64,000 nt of DNA from Tupaia tana (lineage: Eukaryota > Chordata > Mammalia > Scandentia > Tupaiidae), in NCBI GenBank assembly GCA_026018925.1, contig JAKSZU010000002.1:94808975-94872974 (forward strand). Reading direction: 5' to 3'. The notes under the pieces were generated by a model. It saw only the letters and a list, made by a program, of their open reading frames with translations. It searched no databases and was not told where the DNA came from. Positions 21,676 through 31,165 of the stretch are shown piece after piece (within the stretch, counting starts at the first letter, position 1; each line of letters opens with the position of its first letter). A program made the position numbers and the translations under genes.

Positions 21676-21959
21676 CTTTTACTAATCTGTCTTTTGTTAC
21701 AGGGACCTAGCCATGAGCCTAGAATGAGTGAGAGAAAGATCATTTCCTTCCCTATACTAGCCCTTCTTTCCTGAAGTCATGTGCCTATAGAAGTTTTAGA
21801 GCAGTTCATATCAACCTCCCCTCCATTTTGGTAGTAAAAAGTGATCTGAAATAATGTAGGTGGATTGCAGAAGTGTTTTTAACCCTGGGACTCTCGGGTT
21901 AATGCCCACCATAAGACCATCCCAGCCAGCAGGAGGGAAAAAAAAACAAAACCCTCAGA

Positions 21960-22188
21960 TGAAAGGGTTAAGACTGTTTTTTCCTTTGCCAGTGGGCACA
22001 TGAGACACCAGGTGTTGGGGGGAAGCAACTTCCTCAGTGGGGCGTGGTAACGCCACAATCCCTTCTCCTGAATTTCCCTCATCTCTACTCACGCCCGGTG
22101 TGTTTTCTAAGCTTCTGGGTTGGGACTTGAATCACGGTTCGCCCTGTGTGATCTGATTCAGTTAACCATTAGGCTACAGGACTGGTCC
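21960..22188 (-). mobile_element. Divergent tRNA-derived SINE
   Basis: The head in reverse ends 'TTAACCATTAGGCTACAGG' then 'ACTGGTCC', with the B-box complement GACTTGAATCACGG. The body shares 'CCACAATCCCTTCTCC' and 'CTCACGCCCGGTGTG' with the main family. The head differs enough to suggest an older subfamily. Confidence 0.6.
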
Positions 22189-23552
22189 TGAACTGTTTTA
22201 TCTTCATCCAGACTTATAGAAGAAGCAAAAGTTTTTAGCCACTTCGTGTAGTTGAAGACTTGATGGGCAAAATTGAAGCAATTTAATCTTGCTTGACCAG
22301 AATGCTCAGTAACCAACTTTCCAGGTCTTTACTATGAAGTAAAAGAACACCGATTAGTGTTTTTCTAGTTAGTTAGTGGGTATCAACAGGTGATTATATG
22401 CACTTACTACTACTTTTGCAAATTCTAGAATGAGCTACCATTTATGGTGCTAGCGTGCCTGAATCTGTGGCAGGGTCTTTAAGTGTATTAAAACTGCAAG
22501 CTGTGTTAGAAGAGGTCTCTCTAGCTTCTAGGTAAAAGACAGAATGGCTATTTAAATTTGAATTTCAAATGATCAACAGCTTTTACTCAAGTAAGGCCTA
22601 GATTTCATCTGAGACATACTCTAAAATAAAACACTTCATTGTTTATACCAAATTAAAATTTAACTGGGCATTCTGTTTTTACTTGCCAAGTATGACCATT
22701 AAGTCTTGGATTTTGTAGGTTAAATTCAAAAGGTAGCAGAATTGGGTCCACAGACTTTTAGTGACAGAAACCATACTTTCTATGTACACAGATACTATAT
22801 CTGTAGATCAATCACATTAAACAAGTTCACAAGTCTATTGATTTACAGCAAAAGAAAATAACAGCAGGTTGTTGAATACCCCATGTTAGCCTGATAGGTC
22901 CCTGCAGTGTCTTTAAGCACATCTACACCAGGTTGTGGTCGGGTAACACTGGCCTTCAAGCAGAGTCGTTCACTAGAATATGTGACTGTGTTGAGGTTCT
23001 ACACGAGAACTGGCTGAGGTAATAATCTCACAGCTGGGAGCCTGGCAATGGGAACTTAATATTTAAAAAAAATCTGCTGGCTCCAATTTCCTCTTTCCAC
23101 AAAGTGCCCAGATGGGTTCTGTGCATATTTGTCTCTGTGACTCCTTTTTCTAAGCTCCCATGGGTTGACTAACCCCCCACCTCACAGTGACACAGCCTTC
23201 CGTTAGCTGTATTAATAGCTCCAGTCACATTACGTCAACTCCTGCTGTTAGAAAAAGAATGTTTATATCCATTATTTGATGACTTTGAAGTTTAACTCTC
23301 AAAAGTCAATTATATTTTCTTTCTGCTTCCAAATTCCTAAATAACATCTCACTGTACTTCTCATACATTTACTGTACTTACTCGACAGGTTGAATTGCTA
23401 AAATACTATTCTTTCTAAATAAAGGCAAGGCCAATGATATTTTGTTTCTAGCTAAGTGTTTATCTGTATAATCTCAATGAATGCTCCCTCAAATCTGGAG
23501 GAAATGAAGCACAGAATATAGTCGTAGGACAAGTGCCTACATGTCTAAGTAT
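22189..23552. other. No recognised feature
   Basis: 1.36 kb of unassigned AT-rich sequence with no repeat or coding pattern that I can name. Confidence 0.5.
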
Positions 23553-23800
23553 GTGGGCTAGCTGGTGATGTGGTTGAAGCACCTGAGTCCCACATGCTTG
23601 ACCAGGCAGTTTGGAGTCCCTTACCAGGTAGCTTGAGGAACATGCAGGGCGTGGGTGCACGCGTGACCAAAATCTTGGGTGGAGAGCGGAGGAGAGGAGA
23701 TTGCTCATGGCTGTCCCCTGGGGGACAATCTTACTTTCCCTTTCTCATGCTTTCTCTTTCTCCAGGAAGTGCCCATGTTCTGTGGCAAATTCAAAACAAT
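23553..23800 (+). mobile_element. Older tRNA-derived SINE subfamily
   Basis: Head 'GGGCTAGCTGGTGATGTGG', junction 'TAGCTTGAGGAACATGCAGG', body 'GTGGAGAGCGGAGGAGAGGAG', palindromic 'TCCCCTGGGGGA', TC block and 'TTCTGTGGCAAATTC'. Confidence 0.75.
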
Positions 23801-23999
23801 TGATCTATCAATCTAGGTATGTCTGATTGAAATCTATCATACCTCTATAACAGTAACTACACTTTAAAGAAAAATGTTCACTATGGATTAATATGTGAAA
23901 CAAACAAAAAATAAAGATAAAACAAAGACAGATAAATTGAGCTTCTTCTGTGACTGAACTACTGTAGGAGATATAAATAAACCATGGCTGATGGCCACT

Positions 24000-24600
24000 G
24001 CGATACTATAAAGAAATGTGTATAGGCTTTGGAGGAATAAAAATGTAGATTAGAATCTCACCTCGACCACTGGGGAAAGGTTAGGCAGCAAGAAGACTGA
24101 TTAAAACACTATTATGAGCTAAATTAGGCCCTCATGCCCTGTCCCTGTACAATCCCCAGAAAAAAAAATTATATACTAATGTGCCTCAAAATGTGACTGT
24201 ATTTGGAGATAGTCTTTAAAGAAGCCATTACCTTAAAACAAGGTCATTCATGTGGGCCCTAATCTAATAGGACTAGTGTCCCTATAAAAAGAGAAAATTA
24301 AATTGGCCATCTGCAGCTGAGAGGGAAGTCTCAGAAGAAACTAACCCACCAACACCTTGATCTCTGTCTTCTAGTCTCTAGAAATATGAGGAAATAGATT
24401 TCTGTTTTTTAAGACACCTAGGCTTTGGTACTTTGTTACGGTAGCCTGAGCAAATTTCTTAGCAATTTAGATCCTGGTTTTTCATTTTAGAAATGGCATA
24501 GGCAATCCCATGGGTTTTATGTAATCATTAAATAATTTAGTGCCTCATCTGATACTTTGAAAAATGAAGTAGCTCAATGAATGTAAGAACTATCTTTTTT
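24000..24600 (+). mobile_element. MIR relic split by an MLT1-type LTR
   Basis: The left MIR-like part at about 24020-24105 ('TAGGCTTTGGAGGAATAAAA', 'TCTCACCTCGACCACTGGGG') and the right part at about 24456-24600 ('TCCTGGTTTTTCATTTTAG', 'AAATGGCATAGGCAATC', 'AGTAGCTCAATGAATG') are in the right order and strand for one MIR with the LTR between them. Confidence 0.5.
24106..24455 (+). mobile_element. Solo LTR fossil, MaLR MLT1-type
   Basis: It follows the MLT1 pattern: 'CCTCAAAATGTGACTGTATT', 'TGGAGATAGTCTTTAAAGA', 'AAAACAAGGTCATTCATGTG', 'GGGCCCTAATCTAATAGGAC', 'TCAGAAGAAACTAACCCACC', 'AACACCTTGATCTCTGTCTT', then 'GATTTCTGTTTTTTAAGACACC'-like end region. Near full length, highly diverged, early placental age. 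Confidence 0.82.
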
Positions 24601-24794
24601 ACTTAGGTTCACAATATGAAATAGCATACTCATTAATTATCCTTGGCAAATTCATTAAGGGTCTGTTAGGTGCAAATACACAGATCAGTTTCACATTCTC
24701 AATGTTTTTCTTCTGATTGACAATGGGAAGGCAGTATCTATTGTCCCCAATTGGTATTTTATACACTGTATTTTTTTGTTTCTGCAATGCATAT

Positions 24795-25745
24795 TTTAAA
24801 ATAAGCTTTTTATCTTAAAACAGTTTTAGATTTACAGAAAAATTGCAACAGTAGTACAGAGAGTTCCATAGCTTCTAAACCCAGTTTTGCCTATTATTAA
24901 CTTCTTACATTATTATGGAACATTTGTTACAGTTAATAATTAATAATGATACATTATTAACTAATGTCTATACTTTATTCAGATTTTTTTAGTTTTAACT
25001 TTATGTCATTATTTCCCCCTCAGTATCCCATGCAGCATACCATATTACATTTAGTCATTATTCCTCCTTGGAATCCTCTTGGCTATGACTATTTGTTTAT
25101 TTATTTATTTATGATGACACTGAGAATTCTGAGACATACTGGTTAGGTATACGGTAAGATTCCCCTCTGTAGGGATTTATTGATGTTTTCCTTCTGATTA
25201 GGGAATTTGGGTTTTGGGGGGAAAGATCACAGAAGTACTTTCTTTATCACATCGTCTTCAGGTTACTGACTGTCAGGATGACTGATCACTGCTGATACTG
25301 ACCTTGAACATCTTGCTGAGGTCATGTTTGTCAGGTTTCTCCACCACAAAGTTATTGGGGTTTTTTTTTTTTGCCACATTCCAGGTAGTACTTTTTGGAA
25401 GGAAGTCACCATGCATGGCCCAAACTTAAGGAGCAGAGAGCTATGTTCCACCGCCTTGAGGGCAAAGCATTTACGTAAATTTATCTGGCATTGATCTGAA
25501 GAGCAGATTTGTCTGATCTCCTCTGTGTATTTATTTAATCATTTATATCAGTATAGACTCTTGAATATTTACTTTACTTTGAACTATAATAAATAATACT
25601 TTATTTTGTTGCTCATATTGGTCTGACTTTGGCCATTGAGCATTCTTTCAGTTGACCTTTGCTAGAACTCCATCATTATGGTCTTTGTTGTTGTTTCCCC
25701 CGATCAGCATTTGTTATACTACTCTGGTGCTTTGTGTATTGTATT
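24795..25745 (-). mobile_element. Old L1 (L1ME-like) 3' UTR, antisense
   Basis: About 950 bp matching, in reverse, the characteristic old mammalian L1 3' UTR: 'AACAGTTTTAGATTTACAG', 'GGAACATTTGTTACAGTTAA', 'ATACCATATTACATTTAGTC', 'GGGTTTTGGGGGGAAAGATC', 'GTTTGTCAGGTTTCTCCACC', 'TTTGGAAGGAAGTCACCATG', 'CACCGCCTTGAGGGCAAAGC', 'TTTTGTTGCTCATATTGG', 'TTGGCCATTGAGC', 'TCTTTCAGTTG'. No coding part is attached. Confidence 0.82.
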
Positions 25746-26420
25746 TAGTTCATTCTATAATGTAAATTTTTTCCCTCTGAAATCAGTATAACTAATAACG
25801 TCCTACAATTATAATTAATAGTGGCAGTAGTTCTTTTTTTTAAAATTTCCTTAGTCATAGCTTAATAGTTTTCCTTCCAATCAATGGCATCCTAGATTCA
25901 GTGAAAGTCAGAAATTGCTAAGCAATAAGAAACAATTTTCCAGGACAGTGTTTTCAATTCTAAGCATCCTTGTCCAGTCAGACTTTGAGATACTACAGAG
26001 ATCATTTTCTGCAGAAGTTGACATTGTTTTTATATGTTATGTTTGCTGTGGATGCTTTGCTTTTTTCTTTCTGTTGATCATTCAACATATATGAATTGAT
26101 CTGTTGAAACAAGATTTTGTGTTCAGATACAAGAATATCAGTGGAGATTCTTTTTTTTTTTTTTAACTAGTTCTGTGATTTAGGTGTGCTTATCTTCCTT
26201 AATGTCAATATTGAGCCCATCTCTTGAGAGGCAAAACTATATAGAACTGGAACACTAAAAAATGGGACATATTTTACAATCCTGGTATCTTCTACTTCAG
26301 TAATACTTTCAGTGCCGATAGTGAGACATCAATTTACTTATAGTAGAATTTTACTTCATATCACTGAAAAACATGAAGATGCACCAGAATGACTGGCTCT
26401 ATGGCTGAACTCAGTTATTT
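25746..26420. other. No recognised feature
   Basis: AT-rich unassigned sequence with a T-run at 26151-26164. Confidence 0.45.
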
Positions 26421-26429
26421 CAAGTCCTT

Positions 26430-26545
26430 TTCTTCATTTATTCATACATTTATTGAGCACCATTTGCATGTCCTGTCCTAGACACACCAATTTCTTTACT
26501 TGATCCTTAAGAAGCTAACGCAAACTTTACTAGTATTTAGAGTTG
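26430..26545 (-). mobile_element. L2 3'-end fragment
   Basis: 'CATTTATTCATACATTTATT' then 'GAGCACCATTTGCATG', 'CCTAGACACACC' and 'CTTAAGAAGCTAACGCA' follow the reverse of the L2 3' terminus. Short and diverged. Confidence 0.5.
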
Positions 26546-28355
26546 GTCTAGAAAACATTTACTTAGGTACATTTCATAACCCAACAAAATGTTTTCAAGT
26601 ATCTTGTCTATGAAATTATAGAAAATATTAGATGAGTGAAAATAAAATATAAATAGCTCATTTTAGTCTTTCTTGAATAGCTTCCCAGAAGAAAGTTTTA
26701 TAAGACCAGGCAAACTGGATTTTGCAATACCAATGAATCTTTTCAGTATCTCTATTAAGTAAAATATTAATCTTTACATTATATAAAGAAAATTGAGCCT
26801 TAAGAGATTAAGTGTACTTTAGTGGCAAACCTGTAATTGACATGTACAACTCTGATACACTAATACAGCCTTCATAAACTATATGCTGATAATCTACTTA
26901 TTCATTGGCAGTATTGATGTAACTTAGACTATAAGCAAATAAATCACCCAGCATGACTGGTGCTTTCAAAATGGCAAAGAGGATGCATACATTTCCACAG
27001 TGTTAATACTTATCATCAAACAAGTTTAGAAATGCTTCTGATGGAATCTAGTAGCAACTGAAGGGTTATTCTTCAAACATTTACAATAAAAGTATACTAA
27101 AATTGAAATCTTTATGAAAACAAACCCCATCAACTTTCAATTACATAGTGCCTTTGCAAAAATATAATCTGATAGAGAAAACAAAGTTTTAAACTACTGC
27201 AATGATTAGATCTTTTAGTTGAGCAACAAAGGACTTTTTTAAGTACTTAAATAGCATATTAAATTTTCAGAGCACTTTATATTCATTAATTATTCCTTTA
27301 AAAACCCAACAAAAGAGATGGTGTGAGCAATTTTCAATGATGTTATTAGTTGGTTCCAAATTTAGGGATAAAAGGCATGGATGAAAGTAATTTGACTAAT
27401 GCAAAGAATGATGAGATTTGCAAAATACACACCTGAAAGGAGAACAGTCTCTTACTCTTACTAATTTTCTGCCACTTTAGAGTCTCCTGTATGACACATT
27501 TCAGAACATATGTCTACCAGAAGTCCACTTAACATGCTGCATTTCTCAGTTACCACACTACATATGAAAACTTCAGTCAATGCCACGCCCTCAAATACTT
27601 AGCTAATTTTTCTGCAGAATATGTATAGTATCAAATTGATTCCAGTAATAGAGGAAGAAATCAATGTTATCCAAAGAATGAGGTTATATACTTTTAATGG
27701 TTTTAGCTGGCCCAATCGCATTTGTACGTGATATTGCCTGAGATCAGTGTCACCAATGCTATGTGTAGGTCTTGAGACGTTATGATGTCACCTGGTCAGT
27801 TCTGTTACTTGTATGCAGCACCAACTGGCGCCACCCCACGTGACAGAGACAAATTTCTATCTGTAAGAAATTTTGAAAACCAAGGATTAGTATATGTTTA
27901 TATTCTTATTGGTTTAGGTCTCAGATCTGTGTTCATTCTGTACTTAGGGATATCCTAAAAACTAAAAATATAGCTGTGACAGTTTTTGTAAATGATATAT
28001 ATTACTTTTAGAAAAAAATCTGGATTAATTATTAAGCACAACTATTTATATATAATCTCTACTCTCTCTCTGTGTTAAGATAGTATGTTTTTAAATTACT
28101 CTAATAAGCCTTTAGAGTAATTTTTAAAAAAACCAACAAGTTATTAGATGTGAAGATGTATCTGAATATATGTATTCCTGCATTTGGGGGAATATGCTTA
28201 AAATCAGTGAAAAGTACAGATAATAAAATTCTGCACAGGGGTTATCATTTATCTGACATAGGAAGTGAATGTTTCCTTAGCAAAAAAGTCATATTTCATC
28301 ATATATCTTATCATTATTAACTAATGGATTTGCTCTCTAATTGAACCACTGGAGG
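26546..28355. other. SINE-free unassigned stretch
   Basis: 1.8 kb without any copy of the local SINE and without a repeat I can name. A short GC-richer patch at 27700-27850 stands out but shows no coding pattern. Confidence 0.45.
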
Positions 28356-28426
28356 CATTAGGTTAGAATTTTTAAACTGTCCTTGCCTAAGAATCAGCTA
28401 GGACATTAGTTTAAAAATCACATTCA

Positions 28427-28668
28427 GGGTCAGCCTCTGGAACAGCTGGTAGCGTGCTGGACAGTGGCACTAGAAGCCACATACTGCTCGTGGTTCAACT
28501 CCCTGTTTCGGTCAGACTGAAAACACACACCCAGGGGCCTGGTGACAGGAGAACTGGAGGAAGGGTATCGAGGCATGATGGGCTCTGTGGAAGGTGCTTC
28601 TCACTCACTCTTCCTCTCTCTCCCATGTGCACACAAATCCTTTATCATTAATAATTTTTTAAAAATTG
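28427..28668 (+). mobile_element. Distinct tRNA-derived SINE
   Basis: Head 'GGGTCAGCCTCTGGAACAGC', A-box-like TGGTAGCGTGCTGG and B box GGTTCAACTCC at about 28492-28502. The body ('GGCCTGGTGACAGGAGAACTG', 'ATGATGGGCTCTG') and the (TC) block before an AT-rich tail only partly resemble the main family. A 22 bp segment from 28465 recurs exactly at 29683. Confidence 0.6.
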
Positions 28669-28823
28669 AGATTCAAGGGTAATATGTTACAGTCGCTTGG
28701 GAAAACAATTTGGCAGTTTGTTATAAAGTTACATTTATACTTCCATGTGGTATAGCAGTCCCAGGTATTTACCTTGAGGGGATTAAGAAGCTATGTTTTC
28801 ACAAAAATATGTACACAAACGTA

Positions 28824-28914
28824 TACAAAGGGACTTCAAAATATCTGAGTATAAACAGAATTAAAGTACAAGTTTACTTCAGTGTAAATTTGTTTGAGAT
28901 TTTGAAATCCATGC

Positions 28915-28945
<31 letters not shown>

Positions 28946-29249
28946 GGAGAGGTTTTTGCTATAGGGCGCGTGCGCTCGCCAGACAGACAGAGAGAGACAG
29001 AGAGATAGAAAGCAGGAAATCACCCCCCAGGGGGGATGGCCACGCCGCAATCCCTTCTCCTCCATTCTCCTCTCGGGATCTTGGGCACGCACGCACACGC
29101 GCCCGGCGTGAGTTTAAGCCGCCGGGTCCGGGACTCGAACCGCGGTCGACTACGTGGGAGTCCAGCGACATAGCCATTACGCTAACTGCTGGTCCCCATG
29201 CAGTTTTTATAGCACACATTTGCCATGCACTTTTTAAAGACCCACTGTA
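28824..29249 (+). mobile_element. Small DNA transposon (mariner-like MITE) inside the L1
   Basis: About 150 bp once the SINE is removed. The left end is 'CAAAGGGACTTCAAAATATC', the inner part 'GAATTAAAGTACAAGTTTAC' and 'GATTTTGAAATCCATGCAG', the right end 'CATGCACTTTTTAAAGACCC'. The ends are inverted repeats of each other (GGGACTTCAAAA against GGGTCTTTAAAA) and TA lies at both borders. Related copies are at 43388-43540 and 47824-47940. Confidence 0.6.
28922..29196 (-). mobile_element. Young tRNA-derived SINE inside the MITE
   Basis: Near-consensus, CpG-rich reverse copy with a T-tail, CCCCCCAGGGGGG centre, and intact reverse B box GGACTCGAACCGCGG. Target duplication CATGCAGTTTTT lies at 28910-28921 and 29197-29208. 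It is the youngest layer of the nest. Confidence 0.94.
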
Positions 29250-29845
29250 TCAGTTGTAAAACTGGACGTAATCCAAAGGGCCCATAAAGGGAGAGGGAAT
29301 CAACCAACCCTGCTAATTTATACAGTGGAATACTACTCAGCAACACAAAGGGAGGAACTATGGAAACGTGCATCAACTTGTATGAATCTCAGAGGCATTG
29401 TAAGAAGTCCAAGAAGCCAGTCCCAAGAGGTAGCATACTCTATGTTTCCATTTATTTTTATATCTCGACAAAAGTAAAACTATAGTCATGAAGAATAAGC
29501 CAGTGGTTGAGGAGTTAGAGGTAGCGATGTTATCTCATAGGGTTAGCATGAGGGACATTTTTGGGGTGATGGAGCTGTTCTATATCCTGATTATACTGGT
29601 TGTTTCATCAACCTAAAACAATTTTTAAAAATTCATAGAACATTACACCAAAAGAAATGTTGCTACTCATTAAAAAATAAAATGGCACTAGAAGCCACAT
29701 ACTGATTGTGGTTTATAGTGATTAAAGTATTTGATTCAGTAGGCCTGTGGCAGGGCTTAGGAATCTGAATTTCAACACATAAACGCCTGTGCCTGTTTAA
29801 GTAGTTCTGAGAAAGATGTTCCATACTTAAAAGAAACACTATCTT

Positions 29846-30545
29846 AGAAGAAAATGCATTGGACCAAAAGTTAGAAGATTAAAGTGGAGAATTCTGCCAA
29901 TTAAAAACTGTGTGACTTTCAATCCTGTTATGGGTTGAGTTGTGATCTTTCCAAAATATCGTTAATAAAGTACCACAGCCCTAAAACACAGTCGAGAGTG
30001 GTTCGCTCTTCCTTGCTCTGCCGTCATGGTGTGTGCAGCCCACTTGGCTCACCACGTCTTCTTACAAGACTTTCAGTATCAAGCTGTTTCTGGCCAAAAA
30101 CGGAAGCAAAACCGTCCTATTCCCCAGTGGATTAGAATGAAAACTGGTAATAAAATCAGATACAACTCCAAGAGAAGACACTGGAGGATAACCAAGCTGG
30201 GTCTATGAGGAACTGGACAGGAGATGGCCCACATATTTCTGCTGTACTGAGGTCACTATGGTCTTGCCACATCAAGCTGAAAATGGTCACCACTGCCTGG
30301 ACACGTGTGTTTATTGGGAAAAAAATGATGATTCACTTTGTTTCTAAGTTCTCCATTGATAGGTTGGTTCAGTAATAAATATGTGAGACCTTTGAACAAA
30401 AGAGAGTGGTTCACTCTGACCTTTAGTTTCTTCATTTATAAAATGCAAATAACATTTTTAATCCAACTCACAAGGAACTGATTAAATCATTTGAGATTAC
30501 ACCCACAGATCAGTTAAGAACTGATTTGAAGAACCATAAGTATCA
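29846..30545 (+). mobile_element. MIR relic flanking the RPL39 pseudogene
   Basis: The left part at about 29890-29930 ('AAAAACTGTGTGACTTTCAATC') and the right part at 30418-30545 ('GACCTTTAGTTTCTTCATTT', 'ATAAAATGCAAATAAC', 'GGAACTGATTAAATCATTTG') are consecutive MIR blocks. Between them are a short LTR-like piece (29929-29993, 'TGTTATGGGTTGAGTTGTG') and the RPL39 retrocopy. Confidence 0.5.
30010..30401 (+). pseudogene. RPL39: Processed pseudogene of ribosomal protein L39
   Basis: RPL39 is a 51-residue protein of the large cytosolic ribosomal subunit. The C-terminal part is nearly perfect here: [20 protein letters not shown] then [12 protein letters not shown], with one visible change near the end (usual RRTKLGL). 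The position of the start codon reads ACG (30056-30058), and one base is missing near 'GCCAAAAACGGAAGCAAAAC', so the first 20 or so residues are in another frame from the rest. No introns are present. The 3' UTR follows the mRNA to 'CAGTAATAAATATGTGAGACC', which contains the AATAAA signal, and a worn A-rich end follows. A 16 bp target duplication starting GAGAGTGGTTC, with one mismatch, flanks it (29994-30009 and 30402-30417). This is an L1-mediated retrocopy of a host mRNA and is not expected to be translated. Confidence 0.95.
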
Positions 30546-31165
30546 ATGATTTAAGAAATATAGGAACTTGTTTCTCTCTCCCATAATGAAAAACATTGAA
30601 TAGACAAGCCTAGATTAGTGAGATAATTTGAAACTATCAGAAAACAAAGCTTCTAGTTTTTTTGTTCTTCCATCCTTGGAGTGTGAAGCTTGACCTCATA
30701 CTTGCAATATGGATGTTAAGTTCCAACTAATGCATCATAGTCCCATGCAGAAGGAGAAAGACAAGTAGCCAAAAATATATTAAAAGGATAAAACAAGTAA
30801 AATTTTATCTTTTAAAAAACATTACCAAAACTCTAACCAATAATTTCTAATGATGGTAAGTAGTGATTTTTTTTTTATTGGGAACGACTTATCTGCAAAG
30901 TAGTCTGGGTAGTTTGCTTTAGCTGCTAAGATTGAACCCCAGTAAAACTGTACTGTACTTAGTAAAGAAGGAGATCATGCATAATAGAAAGAAAATTAAT
31001 CTCTGTGGAAGTATATTGAAGTATTCTGTAAATAAACTCAGATTCCACAATTGTTATTATTAAGTTATCCTTTGAGTAGATTCTGAAAAAAAAAAATACC
31101 ACTAATTAGAATAAAACAGACAGAGGACATGCTCTATTCAAAGTCAAATGCTGTATTTACCCTCT
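30546..31165. other. No recognised feature
   Basis: About 600 bp of AT-rich unassigned sequence. Confidence 0.5.

Larger units (their letters stand above)
28672..29682 (+). mobile_element. Old L1 3' end (L1M-like), interrupted
   Basis: The last part of ORF2 plus 3' UTR: 'TTGGGAAAACAATTTGGCAG', 'GTATAGCAGTCCCAGGTATT' and 'TATGTTTTCACAAAAATATG' before the interruption; 'CAGTGGAATACTACTCAGC', 'AACTTGTATGAATCTCAGAG', 'TTTTTGGGGTGATGGAGC' and 'ATTCATAGAACATTACACC' after it. The L1 resumes at about 29250. ORF2 is not open. It ends in an A-rich tail at about 29670-29682. Confidence 0.78.
28360..29845 (+). mobile_element. MER5A-like hAT relic broken by a 1.3 kb nest
   Basis: The left half (28360-28426) has 'TTTTTAAACTGTCC', 'AAGAATCAGCTAGGAC', 'GTTTAAAAATCACATTC'. 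The right half (29721-29845) has 'TTTGATTCAGTAGGCCTG', 'TGGCAGGGCTTAGGAATCTG', 'AATTTCAACA'. These are consecutive blocks of MER5A. Everything between them was inserted later. Confidence 0.65.
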
